Positions 36,308-45,939 of a stretch of 64,000 nt of DNA are shown piece after piece. A program made the position numbers and the translations under genes. The stretch comes from Chitinophaga pendula (GTDB lineage: Bacteria; Bacteroidota; Bacteroidia; Chitinophagales; Chitinophagaceae), in the NCBI RefSeq assembly GCF_020386615.1, contig NZ_CP077769.1:868001-932000 (forward strand), given 5' to 3'. Under the pieces are notes generated by a model. It worked only from the letters and a program-made list of their open reading frames with translations. It did not search any database and was not told where the DNA came from. The number at the start of each line of letters is the position of its first letter. The first letter of the stretch is position 1.

Positions 36308-39300
36308 ATGTTGAATAAGATCATCAGCTTTTCTGTAAAGAATAAGCTGGTTATAGGACTATTTGTACTGGGATTGATAGGCTGGGGACTCTTCGAAGTA
36401 ACCCGCTTGCCAATCGACGCAGTACCGGATATCACAGACAATCAGGTACAGGTCATCACCGTCTCCCCATCACTGGGAGCCCCCGATGTAGAACGCCTCA
36501 TCACCTTCCCGATAGAACAATCCTGTAGTAACATACCTGGACTGAAACAGATCCGTAGCTTCTCCCGCTTCGGCCTATCCCTCGTCACCATCGTATTCAA
36601 CGACGATACCGACGTCTACTGGGCCAGGCAGCAAATAAGCGAACGCCTCCAACAAGTACAACAGCAAATACCCGCCGGCATCGGCTCCCCCGAAATGGCC
36701 CCGGTCACCACCGGACTTGGCGAGATCTACCAGTATGTCGTACGCCCCAAAGCAGGCTACGAAGGCAAATATGGCCCTATGGAACTGCGTACCCTCCAGG
36801 ACTGGGTCGTACGCAGACAACTACTGGGCACACCGGGCGTAGCCGATGTCAGCAGCTTCGGCGGCCAGCTTAAACAATACGAAATAGCCGTCCGGCCCGG
36901 ACAACTGAAAGCAAACAATATCACCATCGCCGATGTGTTCGATGCCCTCGAAAAAAATAACCAGAATACCGGCGGCGCCTATATAGAAAAAGGCCCCACC
37001 GTACTCTATATCCGCAGCGAAGGCCTCACCAAAAGCATCGAAGACATCGAAAAGATCGTCGTCCGCACTCTCAGCAATGGAATGCCCTTACTCATCCGCG
37101 ACGTAGCCACCGTAAGACTTGGCGCCGCCACCAGGTACGGAGCCATGTGCTTCAATGATAAAGGCGAAGTAGCCGGCGCAGTCGTCATGATGCTCAAAGG
37201 AGAAAACTCCTCCGCCGTCATCAAAAGAGTAAAAGAAAAAGTAGCCGCCATTCAGAAAACATTACCCGAAGGAGTCGTTATAGAACCCTTCCTCGATCGT
37301 ACCAAAATGGTCAACAACGCCATCAGCACCGTAGAGACCAACCTGGTCGAAGGGGCACTCATCGTCGTATTCGTATTGGTATTTTTTCTGGGCAATATCA
37401 GAGCAGGACTTATCGTATCCTCCGTCATACCCTTGTCCATGCTCTTCGCCGTCATACTCATGAACAAATTCGGAGTAGGAGGTAACCTGATGAGCCTCGG
37501 CGCCATCGACTTCGGCCTCATCGTAGATGGTACCGTGATTGTAGTAGAAGCAATCCTACATCGATTCTCCCATTCCAAACACTTCAGACAAATACAGCGC
37601 CTCGACCAGGCCACCATGGACGCAGAAGTAAACGCTTCCACCAGCACCATGATAAAATCTGCCGTATTCAGCCAGATCATCATCCTCATCGTATACATTC
37701 CGATATTGTCACTACAGGGTATAGAAGGAAAGATGTTCAAACCAATGGCCTTCACCGTCGCATTCGCCATCCTCGGAGCTTTCCTGCTCTCTATCACCTA
37801 TGTACCCATGATGAGCGCACTATGCCTGAGCAAAAAGATATCGCACAAACCATCCCTCGCCGATCGCACGATGGCCTGGCTGGAAAGAAGATATCAGCCA
37901 CTGCTGGAAAAAGGATTACGCATCCCTAAAAGCATCATCGCTACCACCGTCTTATTACTCGCCATCGCCGTATGGCTGCTGGCAGTAATGGGAGGAGAGT
38001 TCATCCCCGAATTGGAAGAGGGCGACTTCGCCGTAGAGACCCGGCTGCTCACCGGTAGTAATCTCAATACCACCATCAAAGCCACTCAACAAACAGCCAG
38101 CATCCTCCTGCAAAAGTTTCCGGAAGTAGAAAAAGTAGTCACCAAAATAGGCTCTGCCGAAATACCCACCGACCCCATGCCACTGGAAGCCAGCGATATG
38201 ATGGTCATCCTGAAAGACAAAAAACAATGGACCTCCGCACATTCCTTCGATGAACTGTCAGAGAAAATGAGCAAAGAACTATCCATTGTCCCCGGTGTCA
38301 GTATCGGCTTCCAGTTCCCGGTACAAATGCGCTTTAATGAACTGATGACCGGTGCCCGCCAGGACGTCGTATGTAAAATATTCGGCGAAAACCTCGACTC
38401 CCTGGCACACTATGCCAACCGCCTGGGAGACATCATCAAAACCGTCGATGGCGCTATCAACTTGTATGTGGAAACCGTCACCGGCATGCCCCAGGTAGTC
38501 ATCAACTACGACCGCGATGCCATGGCCAGGTACGGCCTCAACGTCAGCGACATCAACCGCGTGGTCAATACCGCCTTCGCCGGACAAAGCACCGGCCTCG
38601 TATATGAGGGAGAAAAACGCTTCGATATGGTCGTACGCCTCGCCGATGAGGTCCGCCAAAATCTGTCCGATGTCCGTAACCTCCTTATCCCCACCGCAAA
38701 TGGTACACAGATACCATTGGAACAGGTCGCCGCTGTAAACGAAATAGAAGGCCCCAACCAGATACAACGGGAAAACACCCGCCGCAGGATCATCGTCGGA
38801 TTCAACGTCACCGGACGCGATGTACAAAGCATCGTAACAGAACTGCAGCAAAAGGTCGCCACACAACTCAAACTATCACCAGAATACCAGGTGGTATACG
38901 GTGGCGCCTTCGAAAACCTCACCGCAGCTCGCGAACGACTGTCCATCGTAGTACCCATCGCATTACTCATGATATTCCTGCTGCTATACTTCGCCTTCAG
39001 CTCCGTTAAACAAGGCCTCCTGATTTATACCGCCATCCCACTGTCAGCAATAGGTGGCATATTCGCATTGTGGATAAGAGGAATGCCTTTCAGCATATCC
39101 GCCGGCGTTGGTTTTATCGCCCTTTTCGGAGTAGCCGTACTAAATGGCATACTACTGGTATCCGAATTCAACCGCCTAAAAAAAGAAGGATGGGACGACG
39201 TTCGCAAAATAGTCATCCACGCCACCAAGTCAAAACTAAGAGCCGTCCTCATGACCGCATTAGTACCTTCCCTGGGTTTTATCCCCATGGCCGTCAGCAA

Positions 39301-40675
39301 CGGCGCCGGCGCAGAAGTACAAAAACCACTGGCGACCGTCGTAATAGGTGGCCTCATCATCTCCACCTTACTTACACTATTCGTATTACCAGTATTATAC
39401 ATCCTGTTCGAAAAAGGATTCGGCTACTTCAAACCAGCACCCCATATCACCACCGGCATCTTCATATTAGGCTGCCTGACCATCCCGCCCGCCTTGCACG
39501 CACAACAGAGAGTATCACTGCAGGAGGCCGTCAATATAGCCCTGACACAAAACCTCCAGCTGAAAGCAACCCGCACAGGAGAACAATACTATCAGGCCCT
39601 GGGAAAAAGTCACCTCGACTTCGATAAAACCATCCTGGGCGTTGAGTATGGTAAACTCAACAGCGTTGCCAACGACAACAAGTTCTCCATAGCACAAAAC
39701 ATCCAGTTCCCGACAGTATATAAACGGCAGCATGCAATCAACGAAACAAACATCAACATGAGCCGTATCAATACCCGCTGGCGGGAAACAGAACTGAAAG
39801 CCAGCGTTAAGCAACTGTTCTATGGACTGCTGGTACTGGAACAACGTGAACAGCTGCTCATAACCGCCGATAGCCTGTACAAAGGTTTCCTCCAGCGTAC
39901 ATCCCTGCGGTTCAAAACAGGGGATGCCGACGCAATCGAACAAACCACCGCCGTCAACCAACGCGCACAGATCGCCAACCAACTGGAACTCCTGCGTACG
40001 GATTATAGGACCAGCTTACAGCAATTTCATGCATTGCTGAATACTACCGCCGACATCCTGCCCCAGCAGGACAGCCTGGTATATCGCCTCCCGCTATTAC
40101 CGGATACCGCCTTACTGTCCAACACACCGGCAATAGCATGGCAGCAACAAATGGTCAACCGTAGCTGGCAGGAAAGTAAACTGGAAAAAAGTCGCCTCCT
40201 CCCCACACTCAATCTCGGATACACCAACATGAGCATCATCGGCTACCAGCGTATTGGCAGTGAAGAGAAGTACTTCGGAGGAAGTGAACGATTCTCCGGT
40301 GTCAGCGCAGGTATCGGCATCCCCCTGATCACCGTAGGACAGCGCACACGTGCCAAAGCCGCCGGCGTTCAGGCCATTCAGCAACAACAGGAACTGGATG
40401 CCACCCGCCAGCAAATGGCCGTCGCCTTACAAAATGCATTACAGGTATATAGCAGCAACTTAAACCTGCTTCAGACCTATCAATCCCAGCTACTCGACAA
40501 TGCAAAACGTATCATCACCGCCGCAGACAAACGGATGGCAGGAGGAGAAATAGGATACCTCGACTGGGTTATCCTCGTCAATCAATCCCTGCAGGTCAAT
40601 GCCTTCTACTACGAAACGATCAGCCGGGTAAATGAAGCCGCATTCACAGTAGAGAGAATAAGCGGTATCAACTAA
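36308..40675 (+). CDS. CzcA/CusA-family RND metal pump fused to a TolC-like outer membrane channel
   Basis: This 1455-residue protein comprises an RND pump (about 1-1040) followed by a signal-like hydrophobic segment (about 1045-1065, ending ALHAQQ) and a TolC/CusC-type helical channel (about 1066-1455). The RND part has the usual 12 spans and two large periplasmic loops. DFGLIVDG at 401-408 in the fourth span is the heavy-metal-efflux motif of the divalent Zn/Co/Cd class; the Cu/Ag class lacks these acids. GGEFIPELEEGDFAVETR is another family hallmark. Pump and channel genes are separate in Proteobacteria, but the fusion is known from Bacteroidota. The segment between them might be cut to free the channel. 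The adaptor is encoded directly downstream. Confidence 0.93.
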   Translation: MLNKIISFSVKNKLVIGLFVLGLIGWGLFEVTRLPIDAVPDITDNQVQVITVSPSLGAPDVERLITFPIEQSCSNIPGLKQIRSFSRFGLSLVTIVFNDDTDVYWARQQISERLQQVQQQIPAGIGSPEMAPVTTGLGEIYQYVVRPKAGYEGKYGPMELRTLQDWVVRRQLLGTPGVADVSSFGGQLKQYEIAVRPGQLKANNITIADVFDALEKNNQNTGGAYIEKGPTVLYIRSEGLTKSIEDIEKIVVRTLSNGMPLLIRDVATVRLGAATRYGAMCFNDKGEVAGAVVMMLKGENSSAVIKRVKEKVAAIQKTLPEGVVIEPFLDRTKMVNNAISTVETNLVEGALIVVFVLVFFLGNIRAGLIVSSVIPLSMLFAVILMNKFGVGGNLMSLGAIDFGLIVDGTVIVVEAILHRFSHSKHFRQIQRLDQATMDAEVNASTSTMIKSAVFSQIIILIVYIPILSLQGIEGKMFKPMAFTVAFAILGAFLLSITYVPMMSALCLSKKISHKPSLADRTMAWLERRYQPLLEKGLRIPKSIIATTVLLLAIAVWLLAVMGGEFIPELEEGDFAVETRLLTGSNLNTTIKATQQTASILLQKFPEVEKVVTKIGSAEIPTDPMPLEASDMMVILKDKKQWTSAHSFDELSEKMSKELSIVPGVSIGFQFPVQMRFNELMTGARQDVVCKIFGENLDSLAHYANRLGDIIKTVDGAINLYVETVTGMPQVVINYDRDAMARYGLNVSDINRVVNTAFAGQSTGLVYEGEKRFDMVVRLADEVRQNLSDVRNLLIPTANGTQIPLEQVAAVNEIEGPNQIQRENTRRRIIVGFNVTGRDVQSIVTELQQKVATQLKLSPEYQVVYGGAFENLTAARERLSIVVPIALLMIFLLLYFAFSSVKQGLLIYTAIPLSAIGGIFALWIRGMPFSISAGVGFIALFGVAVLNGILLVSEFNRLKKEGWDDVRKIVIHATKSKLRAVLMTALVPSLGFIPMAVSNGAGAEVQKPLATVVIGGLIISTLLTLFVLPVLYILFEKGFGYFKPAPHITTGIFILGCLTIPPALHAQQRVSLQEAVNIALTQNLQLKATRTGEQYYQALGKSHLDFDKTILGVEYGKLNSVANDNKFSIAQNIQFPTVYKRQHAINETNINMSRINTRWRETELKASVKQLFYGLLVLEQREQLLITADSLYKGFLQRTSLRFKTGDADAIEQTTAVNQRAQIANQLELLRTDYRTSLQQFHALLNTTADILPQQDSLVYRLPLLPDTALLSNTPAIAWQQQMVNRSWQESKLEKSRLLPTLNLGYTNMSIIGYQRIGSEEKYFGGSERFSGVSAGIGIPLITVGQRTRAKAAGVQAIQQQQELDATRQQMAVALQNALQVYSSNLNLLQTYQSQLLDNAKRIITAADKRMAGGEIGYLDWVILVNQSLQVNAFYYETISRVNEAAFTVERISGIN

Positions 40676-40691
40676 TTCAAAATCAGAGATC

Positions 40692-41825
40692 ATGCGCAAA
40701 CTAGCATTTATCATATCCAGCTGCGGCCTCCTGATCGCATGCGGACAACAACAACAGGAAAAAAAAGAACAATCCGCCACCGCCGTTCACCCGGATAGTA
40801 ATTCCGTTGCACTAACACCGGAACAGATGAAAACAGCTGGCATAGAACTGAAAACAGCCGAAACCAAAGCCATGCATGCCGTACTAAAGGTCAATGGCAT
40901 AATAGACGTACCTCCGCAGAATATCGTCTCCGTAAGTATGCCCATGGGTGGCTATCTTAAGACCATGCGCTTACTGCCGGGCATGAAGGTCTCCAAAGGT
41001 CAGATACTGGCCACCCTCGAAGATCCTCAGTACATTCAGCTCCAACAGGACTACCTGGTCGCCAGAAGCCGCCTGCACTTCCTGGAAACAGATTTCGCCC
41101 GCCAGAAAGAACTCAACGAATCGAAAACAAACAGCGATAAAGTATTCCAGCAAGTAAGAAGCGAATACGAAAGCCAACGGGCCATCGTCAGCGCACTAAA
41201 AGAAAAACTGCAACTTATCAACATCAACCCGGATAAACTATCCGATGCCTCCATCTCCCGGCAGATCAGCATCTATGCACCTATCAGCGGTTATGTCACC
41301 AAAGTGAATGTCAACACCGGCCGCTATGTAAGTCCTACAGATATCCTGCTGGAACTGATAGACCCGGCCGACTTGCACTTAAGTCTCACCGTCTTCGAAA
41401 AAGACCTGTTCCGCCTCTCACCGGGACAACTCGTTACCTGCTATACCAACGATCAGCCTGACCAGGTATATAAAGCGAAAGTCCATCTCATCACACCTAA
41501 TGTCAACCAGGACCGGTCCGGAGAAGTACACTGCCACTTCGAAACCATGGACAAACGCCTCCTGCCAGGCATGTTCATGAACGCTACCATCGAACTGGGC
41601 AACGGCAACGCAACCGCCGTCCCCGACGATGCCGTCGTGAAATGGAAAAACCAACCCTTCCTGTTCGTCGCCGCCGGTAATGGTCACTTCACCATGACAC
41701 CCGTAGAAACAGGTAATACCATCGATGGCTACACGGAAATAAGAACACCACTCGATCACAAACAGGTAGTAACTAAGAACGCCTACGCGCTCCTGATGAA
41801 AATGAAAAATGGGGGAGAAGAATAA
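40692..41825 (+). CDS. RND efflux periplasmic adaptor lipoprotein, CzcB/CusB-like
   Basis: This 377-residue protein has a lipoprotein signal (MRKLAFIISSCGLLIAC, lipobox LLIAC). A membrane-fusion-protein core follows: barrel-sandwich halves (GGYLKTMRLLPGMKVSKGQILATLEDPQYIQLQQ and ISIYAPISGYVTKVNVNTGRYVSP) around a helical hairpin (about 120-180), then a beta-barrel domain. It joins the inner-membrane pump to the outer-membrane channel. The gene starts 16 bases after the pump gene. I see no extra C-terminal metal-binding domain, consistent with a simple adaptor. Confidence 0.92.
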   Translation: MRKLAFIISSCGLLIACGQQQQEKKEQSATAVHPDSNSVALTPEQMKTAGIELKTAETKAMHAVLKVNGIIDVPPQNIVSVSMPMGGYLKTMRLLPGMKVSKGQILATLEDPQYIQLQQDYLVARSRLHFLETDFARQKELNESKTNSDKVFQQVRSEYESQRAIVSALKEKLQLININPDKLSDASISRQISIYAPISGYVTKVNVNTGRYVSPTDILLELIDPADLHLSLTVFEKDLFRLSPGQLVTCYTNDQPDQVYKAKVHLITPNVNQDRSGEVHCHFETMDKRLLPGMFMNATIELGNGNATAVPDDAVVKWKNQPFLFVAAGNGHFTMTPVETGNTIDGYTEIRTPLDHKQVVTKNAYALLMKMKNGGEE

Positions 41826-41837
41826 TAATAACAATAG

Positions 41838-41865
41838 GTTAGCCAGGTGTTATTGCCTGGCTAAC
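41838..41865 (+). terminator. Hairpin after the metal efflux operon
   Basis: GTTAGCCAGG and CCTGGCTAAC pair perfectly over 10 bases with an 8-base loop, 12 bases after the adaptor stop. There is no T-run after it, so it may be a weak terminator or an RNA-stabilising hairpin. Confidence 0.5.
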
Positions 41866-41964
41866 ATCACCTGTTAATTATAAGATATCACCGGAACACT
41901 AACCAATATCTTACAGTAGCTTAGTTAGCGAACGTAGCATTAATTGACTTGTGTTAACTTTATC

Positions 41965-42003
41965 CAATAAAGTCACTCAATAAAGCCACTCAATAAAGCC
42001 AGG
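41965..42003. repeat. 13-base tandem repeat, three copies
   Basis: CAATAAAGTCACT, CAATAAAGCCACT and CAATAAAGCCAGG follow head to tail. The TAA in the third unit (41994-41996) closes the frame of the possible gene remnant that begins just after it. The rest of the 405-base gap between the efflux operon and the EamA gene holds the hairpin at 41838-41865 and the remnant. Confidence 0.7.
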
Positions 42004-42263
42004 ACAGCGTTGCCTTCCAGGTAAGAACCTCCATACTCACCTTCTCACTGGTCAACGATACCGATGCGACCTACCACTTCGCTTTCAACATCCCTGAAAA
42101 CCAACTGAATGAGGCTATCAAATGGGCAAGAGGAAAAGTCGTATTGCTGCCCGTTACACCTGGTAACAACGTGGCTGAATTTCAGATTGGAAAACAAATG
42201 CCGTATATTTCTATGATAATAATGGTAAACCTAACGCTTAGCCTTCGCAGACCTGGCACTTAG
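41997..42263 (+). pseudogene. Possible remnant of a coding region, no start codon
   Basis: Eighty-eight codons are open with no ATG or GTG near the 5' end. The translation has a protein-like pattern (for example TYHFAFNIPENQLNEAIKWA followed by RGKVVLLPVTPGNN) with alternating polar and hydrophobic residues. It starts in the tandem repeat and runs over the end of the EamA gene, which lies on the other strand. I do not recognise the family. A degraded 3' end of a lost gene is plausible; a chance open frame is the alternative. Confidence 0.35.
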
Positions 42264-43121
42264 CCAGATACCAGCTATCACTAACACACTACCAGCATAC
42301 TGCCAGCCAGTAAAAGTGTCTTTCAGGAAGATAAAAGCAATAACGGCACCTATCACCGGGTTCAGGTTCAGGAAATTACCCACCTGCGCAGCAGGCAGGC
42401 TCTCTAACGCCCGGTTGTACAGAAAATAAGCAAGGGCAGAAGCAAAAAGCCCCAGGTAAGTCATACCTGCCCACGCCCCGGCAGAAATAGTAGGCATCCC
42501 ATGCTGGTAAAGCTCGTAAAAGAACATAGGCAACAAACACAGGGTCCCGAAGAATGTACTCACACTGGTAACCAATATCGTATCCATGTTCTTCAGACTT
42601 CTGGATAATAACGTATAAGCACCCCACAGGCATACCGCCCCTACCATCAACGCACTGCCCAGCAGCCCGTTGTCGGATTTTTGCGCATTACCGACAAAAC
42701 CCACCAGTATAACGCCGATCACCGATAGAACGATTCCCGTAATGGTTTTTGAATAAAGATGCTCCTTGAGTATCAGGGCCGCAGGTATAGCAATCGCTAC
42801 CGGGATCAACCCTTCTATCATCGCACCACTGGATGCTGATATATACCGCATACCCGAATTGAAAAGACAGTAGTAAACCGTAATGCCACTCAACCCCATC
42901 AGCAATAAATGCCCGTAAGGTAATGCGTGCCGAACCTTCCGTCTCCTGGCAAGAAAAAAGGGTAACAATACAGCGCTGGCAATCAGATGACGAAGGGTGG
43001 CCAGCACAAATGGGGAAACCTCCTGCACCACCAGCTTGGTAACAGAAAACGAACTGCCCCATATTAACATCACAAAGATGATGCTGATAAAGCCTTTCGT
43101 ACGTTCATTAACGATGTGCAT
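42231..43121 (-). CDS. EamA-family drug/metabolite exporter
   Basis: This 296-residue protein has about ten membrane spans arranged as two EamA repeats (about 10-140 and 155-290). VMLIWGSSFSVTKLVVQEVSPFVLATLRH is the usual first repeat, and LNPVIGAVIAFIFLKDTFTGWQ closes the second. Members export amino acids, nucleobases or other metabolites; the cargo cannot be predicted. It lies downstream of an amino-acid permease gene on the same strand but is split from it by a terminator hairpin, so it has its own promoter or depends on read-through. Confidence 0.92.
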   Translation of the reverse strand: MHIVNERTKGFISIIFVMLIWGSSFSVTKLVVQEVSPFVLATLRHLIASAVLLPFFLARRRKVRHALPYGHLLLMGLSGITVYYCLFNSGMRYISASSGAMIEGLIPVAIAIPAALILKEHLYSKTITGIVLSVIGVILVGFVGNAQKSDNGLLGSALMVGAVCLWGAYTLLSRSLKNMDTILVTSVSTFFGTLCLLPMFFYELYQHGMPTISAGAWAGMTYLGLFASALAYFLYNRALESLPAAQVGNFLNLNPVIGAVIAFIFLKDTFTGWQYAGSVLVIAGIWLSARSAKAKR

Positions 43122-43152
43122 AATGCCGCGAATATACAGCTTTCAATACACT

Positions 43153-43181
43153 AAAAAAGGCCACTCTTTAGAGTGGCCTTT
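43153..43181 (-). terminator. Intrinsic terminator of the amino-acid permease gene
   Basis: Arms 43156-43166 and 43171-43181 (AAAGGCCACTC / GAGTGGCCTTT) pair perfectly over a 4-base loop. On the minus strand the hairpin is followed by a run of six T, the intrinsic terminator form for the gene at 43202. Confidence 0.85.
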
Positions 43182-43201
43182 ACAGGAATATCTTTTATCC
43201 G

Positions 43202-44692
43202 CTACACCTGCTGCACCTGCCGCCGCTGACGGTTGATCAGCCAGAAACAGATATACAGGAACAATACCCACACCGGGATCAGCTCCACCGGCAATTTCAT
43301 ACCGGTTATCCACATCAGCACCAGGATACCCACCAGGAAGATCAGACAGATATAGTTCGACAACGGGTAGATAAAAGAAGGAAACTTCGTACGTACCTGC
43401 TCCTCCTGCTTTACCTTCCGGAACTTCAAATGCACCACGCTGATCATCAACCAGTTGATAATCAAAGAAGACACCACCAGCGACATCAATACCTCCAAAG
43501 CCTTCTCCGGGATCAGTTTATTCACAATAATGCAGATCGCCGCAAACAACCCCGATACCAGGATCGCATTCACCGGTACATGATTGTTGTTCAGCTTCGA
43601 CAGAAAACGGGGCGCATTACCCTGTTCCGCCAACCCAAACAACATACGGCTGTTACTATATACACAACTGTTATAAACAGACAACGCCGCTGTCAACACG
43701 ATCAGGTTCAATACATTCGCAATCAGGCTGGTGAAATAAATAGTCTTGCCGAAAAGCGAGAACTGGAAACCCTTCAGACTGTCAAACACCATCACAAAGG
43801 GACTACTATCCGTTGTAATACTCTTCCACGGAGACAAGGAGAACAAAATGATCAAAGCACCTACGTAAAAGATCAGGATACGATAGATCACCTGGTTGGT
43901 AGCCTTCGGAATAGTCTTCTCTGGTTTGTCCGCTTCAGCAGCCGTAATACCTATCAGCTCCAATCCCCCAAAGGAGAACATAATCAGCGCAATAGCAGAA
44001 AATAACCCCTGGTAGCCGCCCGACCCATCGTAACCTAGTAACCCTTTAGGGAAAAAGCCACCGTCATTCCAGAGGTTCGCTACCGTAGCCTGTGGACCAC
44101 CACTGCCACTGAACAGCAGATAAATACCAAATACGATCATCGCAATAATAGCGACCACCTTCACAATAGAAAACCAGAATTCCGCTTCTCCGTATACTTT
44201 TACAGAACTGAGATTTAACGCATTTATAGCCACAAAGAAAAAGAGACTGGATGCCCACAACGGCACCTCCGGCCACCAGAAATGTACATACACGCCAATA
44301 GCCGTTAACTCCGACATACTCACCAGGATATATAGTATCCAGTAGTTCCATCCCGATGCAAAACCGGCAAAACTACCCCAGTAACGATACGCAAAATGGC
44401 TGAAACTGCCGGATACCGGTTCTTCCACCACCATCTCCCCCAACTGACGCATAATGAAAAAAGCAATGATCCCGGCCATCGCATAACCCAGGATAACGGA
44501 TGGGCCTGCCAATACAGCAGCTGGACCTATGCCCAGAAATAATCCCGTTCCAATAGCTCCACCCAGCGCGATCAGCTGAATGTGCCTGTTCTGTAAACCC
44601 CGCTTTAACTGCTGTGGGTCCTGATTTTGGTTTGTTGATTCCAATTGTTGACGTTCTAAAGGTATAGTTGCAATATGGGTTAATTTCGGCAA
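43202..44692 (-). CDS. Amino-acid permease, AAT/APC family
   Basis: This 496-residue protein has about 12 membrane spans. LKRGLQNRHIQLIALGGAIGTGLFLG and SVILGYAMAGIIAFFIMRQLGEM are the standard start of AroP/ProY/GabP-type permeases, and FSFGGLELIGITAAEA is the conserved sixth-span region. These are proton-coupled importers of amino acids; the exact substrate is not clear. No ATG precedes the first span in frame: the open frame begins at TTG 44692-44690, with another TTG at codon 17, so a TTG start seems needed. The gene lies 37 bases after the LacI gene on the same strand. Confidence 0.9.
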   Translation of the reverse strand: MPKLTHIATIPLERQQLESTNQNQDPQQLKRGLQNRHIQLIALGGAIGTGLFLGIGPAAVLAGPSVILGYAMAGIIAFFIMRQLGEMVVEEPVSGSFSHFAYRYWGSFAGFASGWNYWILYILVSMSELTAIGVYVHFWWPEVPLWASSLFFFVAINALNLSSVKVYGEAEFWFSIVKVVAIIAMIVFGIYLLFSGSGGPQATVANLWNDGGFFPKGLLGYDGSGGYQGLFSAIALIMFSFGGLELIGITAAEADKPEKTIPKATNQVIYRILIFYVGALIILFSLSPWKSITTDSSPFVMVFDSLKGFQFSLFGKTIYFTSLIANVLNLIVLTAALSVYNSCVYSNSRMLFGLAEQGNAPRFLSKLNNNHVPVNAILVSGLFAAICIIVNKLIPEKALEVLMSLVVSSLIINWLMISVVHLKFRKVKQEEQVRTKFPSFIYPLSNYICLIFLVGILVLMWITGMKLPVELIPVWVLFLYICFWLINRQRRQVQQV

Positions 44693-44729
44693 TTTAGTAA
44701 ACTAATATTTATTTTAGCATAGTATAATA

Positions 44730-45746
44730 TCATCCGCGTCCACTCGACTCCCGCACGATCAACCTCCCTGGCAATACCACCTCCTCCGGCTCAAATCGTT
44801 TCTTCTGTATATGCTTCAGCAATAACTGACAACTGATCTTGCCGATCTCAAAAGCTGGCTCCGCAATCGTACTCAGAGAGGGCGAAACAATCGCCGCAAC
44901 AGGATCATTCGTAAACCCGATCACCCCCACTTCCTTGCCCACCCGTATATCCTTTCTCTTCAATGCTAGAATAGCTCCCACCGCCTTCCGGTCATTCACC
45001 GCAAAGATTGCGTCAGGCGTATCCTCGCATAGCCATAACTGCTCCAGGTCATTTTCCCCGTGATCCTGCGTAAACCCCGAATGAACGATCCACTCCGGCC
45101 GTACCGGCAACTTGTACTGCCGGAGCGCATCCAGGTAACCCTTCAGCCGCCGCTGCGTAAAAGTAAGCCCCTCAGGCCCCGCAATATGCGCAATCTTACG
45201 ATAACCGTTCTGCAACAAATGGGTCGTCGCTTCAAATGCACCGTTATAATCATCCTGCATCACCTTCGACGTAGCAATATGCGCCGCAACACGGTCGAAA
45301 AATACTACGGGTATCCCATTGTCCATCACCTCCTGAAAATGCTGCTCCGAATCCGCCTGCGAAGACACACATACCAACAACCCATCCAAACTGCTGAGCG
45401 ATAAATTACGCACCACATCCACCTCCCGATCCGCATCATTACCCGTCACGAATAAGATCAGATTATACCCAGCAGCATAAGCAACCTCCTGTATCCCCGT
45501 AAATAAAGTGGAAAAATAATAGTTAGTGATCTCCGGCAACAACACTCCCATAGTATGCGTACGGTTACGCACTAACCCGATCGCATTGAAATTCGGCTTG
45601 TAATTCAATTCCGCAGCCTTTTCCAACACGATCTGCCGGGTCTCGGCATTCACATCATAAGTGTCCCTTAACGCCCTGGATACCGTTGACACGGAAATAT
45701 TCAAGGCATGTGCAATGTCTTTGATAGTGGCAAAATGACGACGCAT
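44730..45746 (-). CDS. LacI-family transcriptional regulator of the glycan-use locus
   Basis: This is a 338-residue protein from the ATG at 45746 (MRRHFATIKDIAHALNISVS), which puts the helix-turn-helix at the very start as in the family (ATIKDIAHALNISVSTVSRALRD). A longer frame upstream adds only promoter sequence. The hinge helix and sugar-binding domain follow (about 60-338; TMGVLLPEITNYYFSTLFTGIQE, FAVNDRKAVGAI). It is divergent from the SusC gene at 45940, so it most likely controls that operon in response to a sugar such as N-acetylgalactosamine or an uronate, though the ligand is not readable. It may be co-transcribed with the permease gene downstream. Confidence 0.92.
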   Translation of the reverse strand: MRRHFATIKDIAHALNISVSTVSRALRDTYDVNAETRQIVLEKAAELNYKPNFNAIGLVRNRTHTMGVLLPEITNYYFSTLFTGIQEVAYAAGYNLILFVTGNDADREVDVVRNLSLSSLDGLLVCVSSQADSEQHFQEVMDNGIPVVFFDRVAAHIATSKVMQDDYNGAFEATTHLLQNGYRKIAHIAGPEGLTFTQRRLKGYLDALRQYKLPVRPEWIVHSGFTQDHGENDLEQLWLCEDTPDAIFAVNDRKAVGAILALKRKDIRVGKEVGVIGFTNDPVAAIVSPSLSTIAEPAFEIGKISCQLLLKHIQKKRFEPEEVVLPGRLIVRESSGRG

Positions 45747-45857
45747 CCTTCTTGTTCCCCCAATTGGTAAATACTTAAATATAATCAAAAACAACCGTTC
45801 CGCATAGCTGACATCCGTCATATACCCCGCGTTTTCGGTAACGTTCTCGCTGATTTA

Positions 45858-45888
45858 TTTGATGTTCCTTCCTGTCAATTGTACTTTG
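45858..45888 (+). promoter_or_regulatory. Candidate promoter of the GalNAc/uronate glycan-use operon
   Basis: TTTG (45858-45861) and TACTTTG (45882-45888) are 20 bases apart, close to the Bacteroidota -33/-7 pattern but with the -7 element one base short. Transcription would start near 45895, some 45 bases before the SusC ATG. An imperfect dyad around AACGTT (45837-45848) just upstream is a possible LacI-type operator. Confidence 0.45.
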
Positions 45889-45939
45889 GAGTACTGTAAT
45901 TCACGACCAAAAGGGGATCATTTATAAACTGTTCTTCGT

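Noticed and set aside
37252..37797. 181-codon open frame on the minus strand inside the pump gene
   Set aside because: The plus strand there encodes conserved RND membrane spans; the opposite frame has Met/Thr-rich shadow composition.
39415..39520. Possible assembly error joining the pump and channel genes
   Set aside because: RND-channel fusions of about 1450 residues are known in Bacteroidota, the frame is continuous, and the junction has a natural signal-like segment.
41965..42003. Tandem repeat as a CRISPR array or origin iteron set
   Set aside because: Units are 13 bases with no spacers, and only three copies exist; there is no Cas or replication gene in the window.
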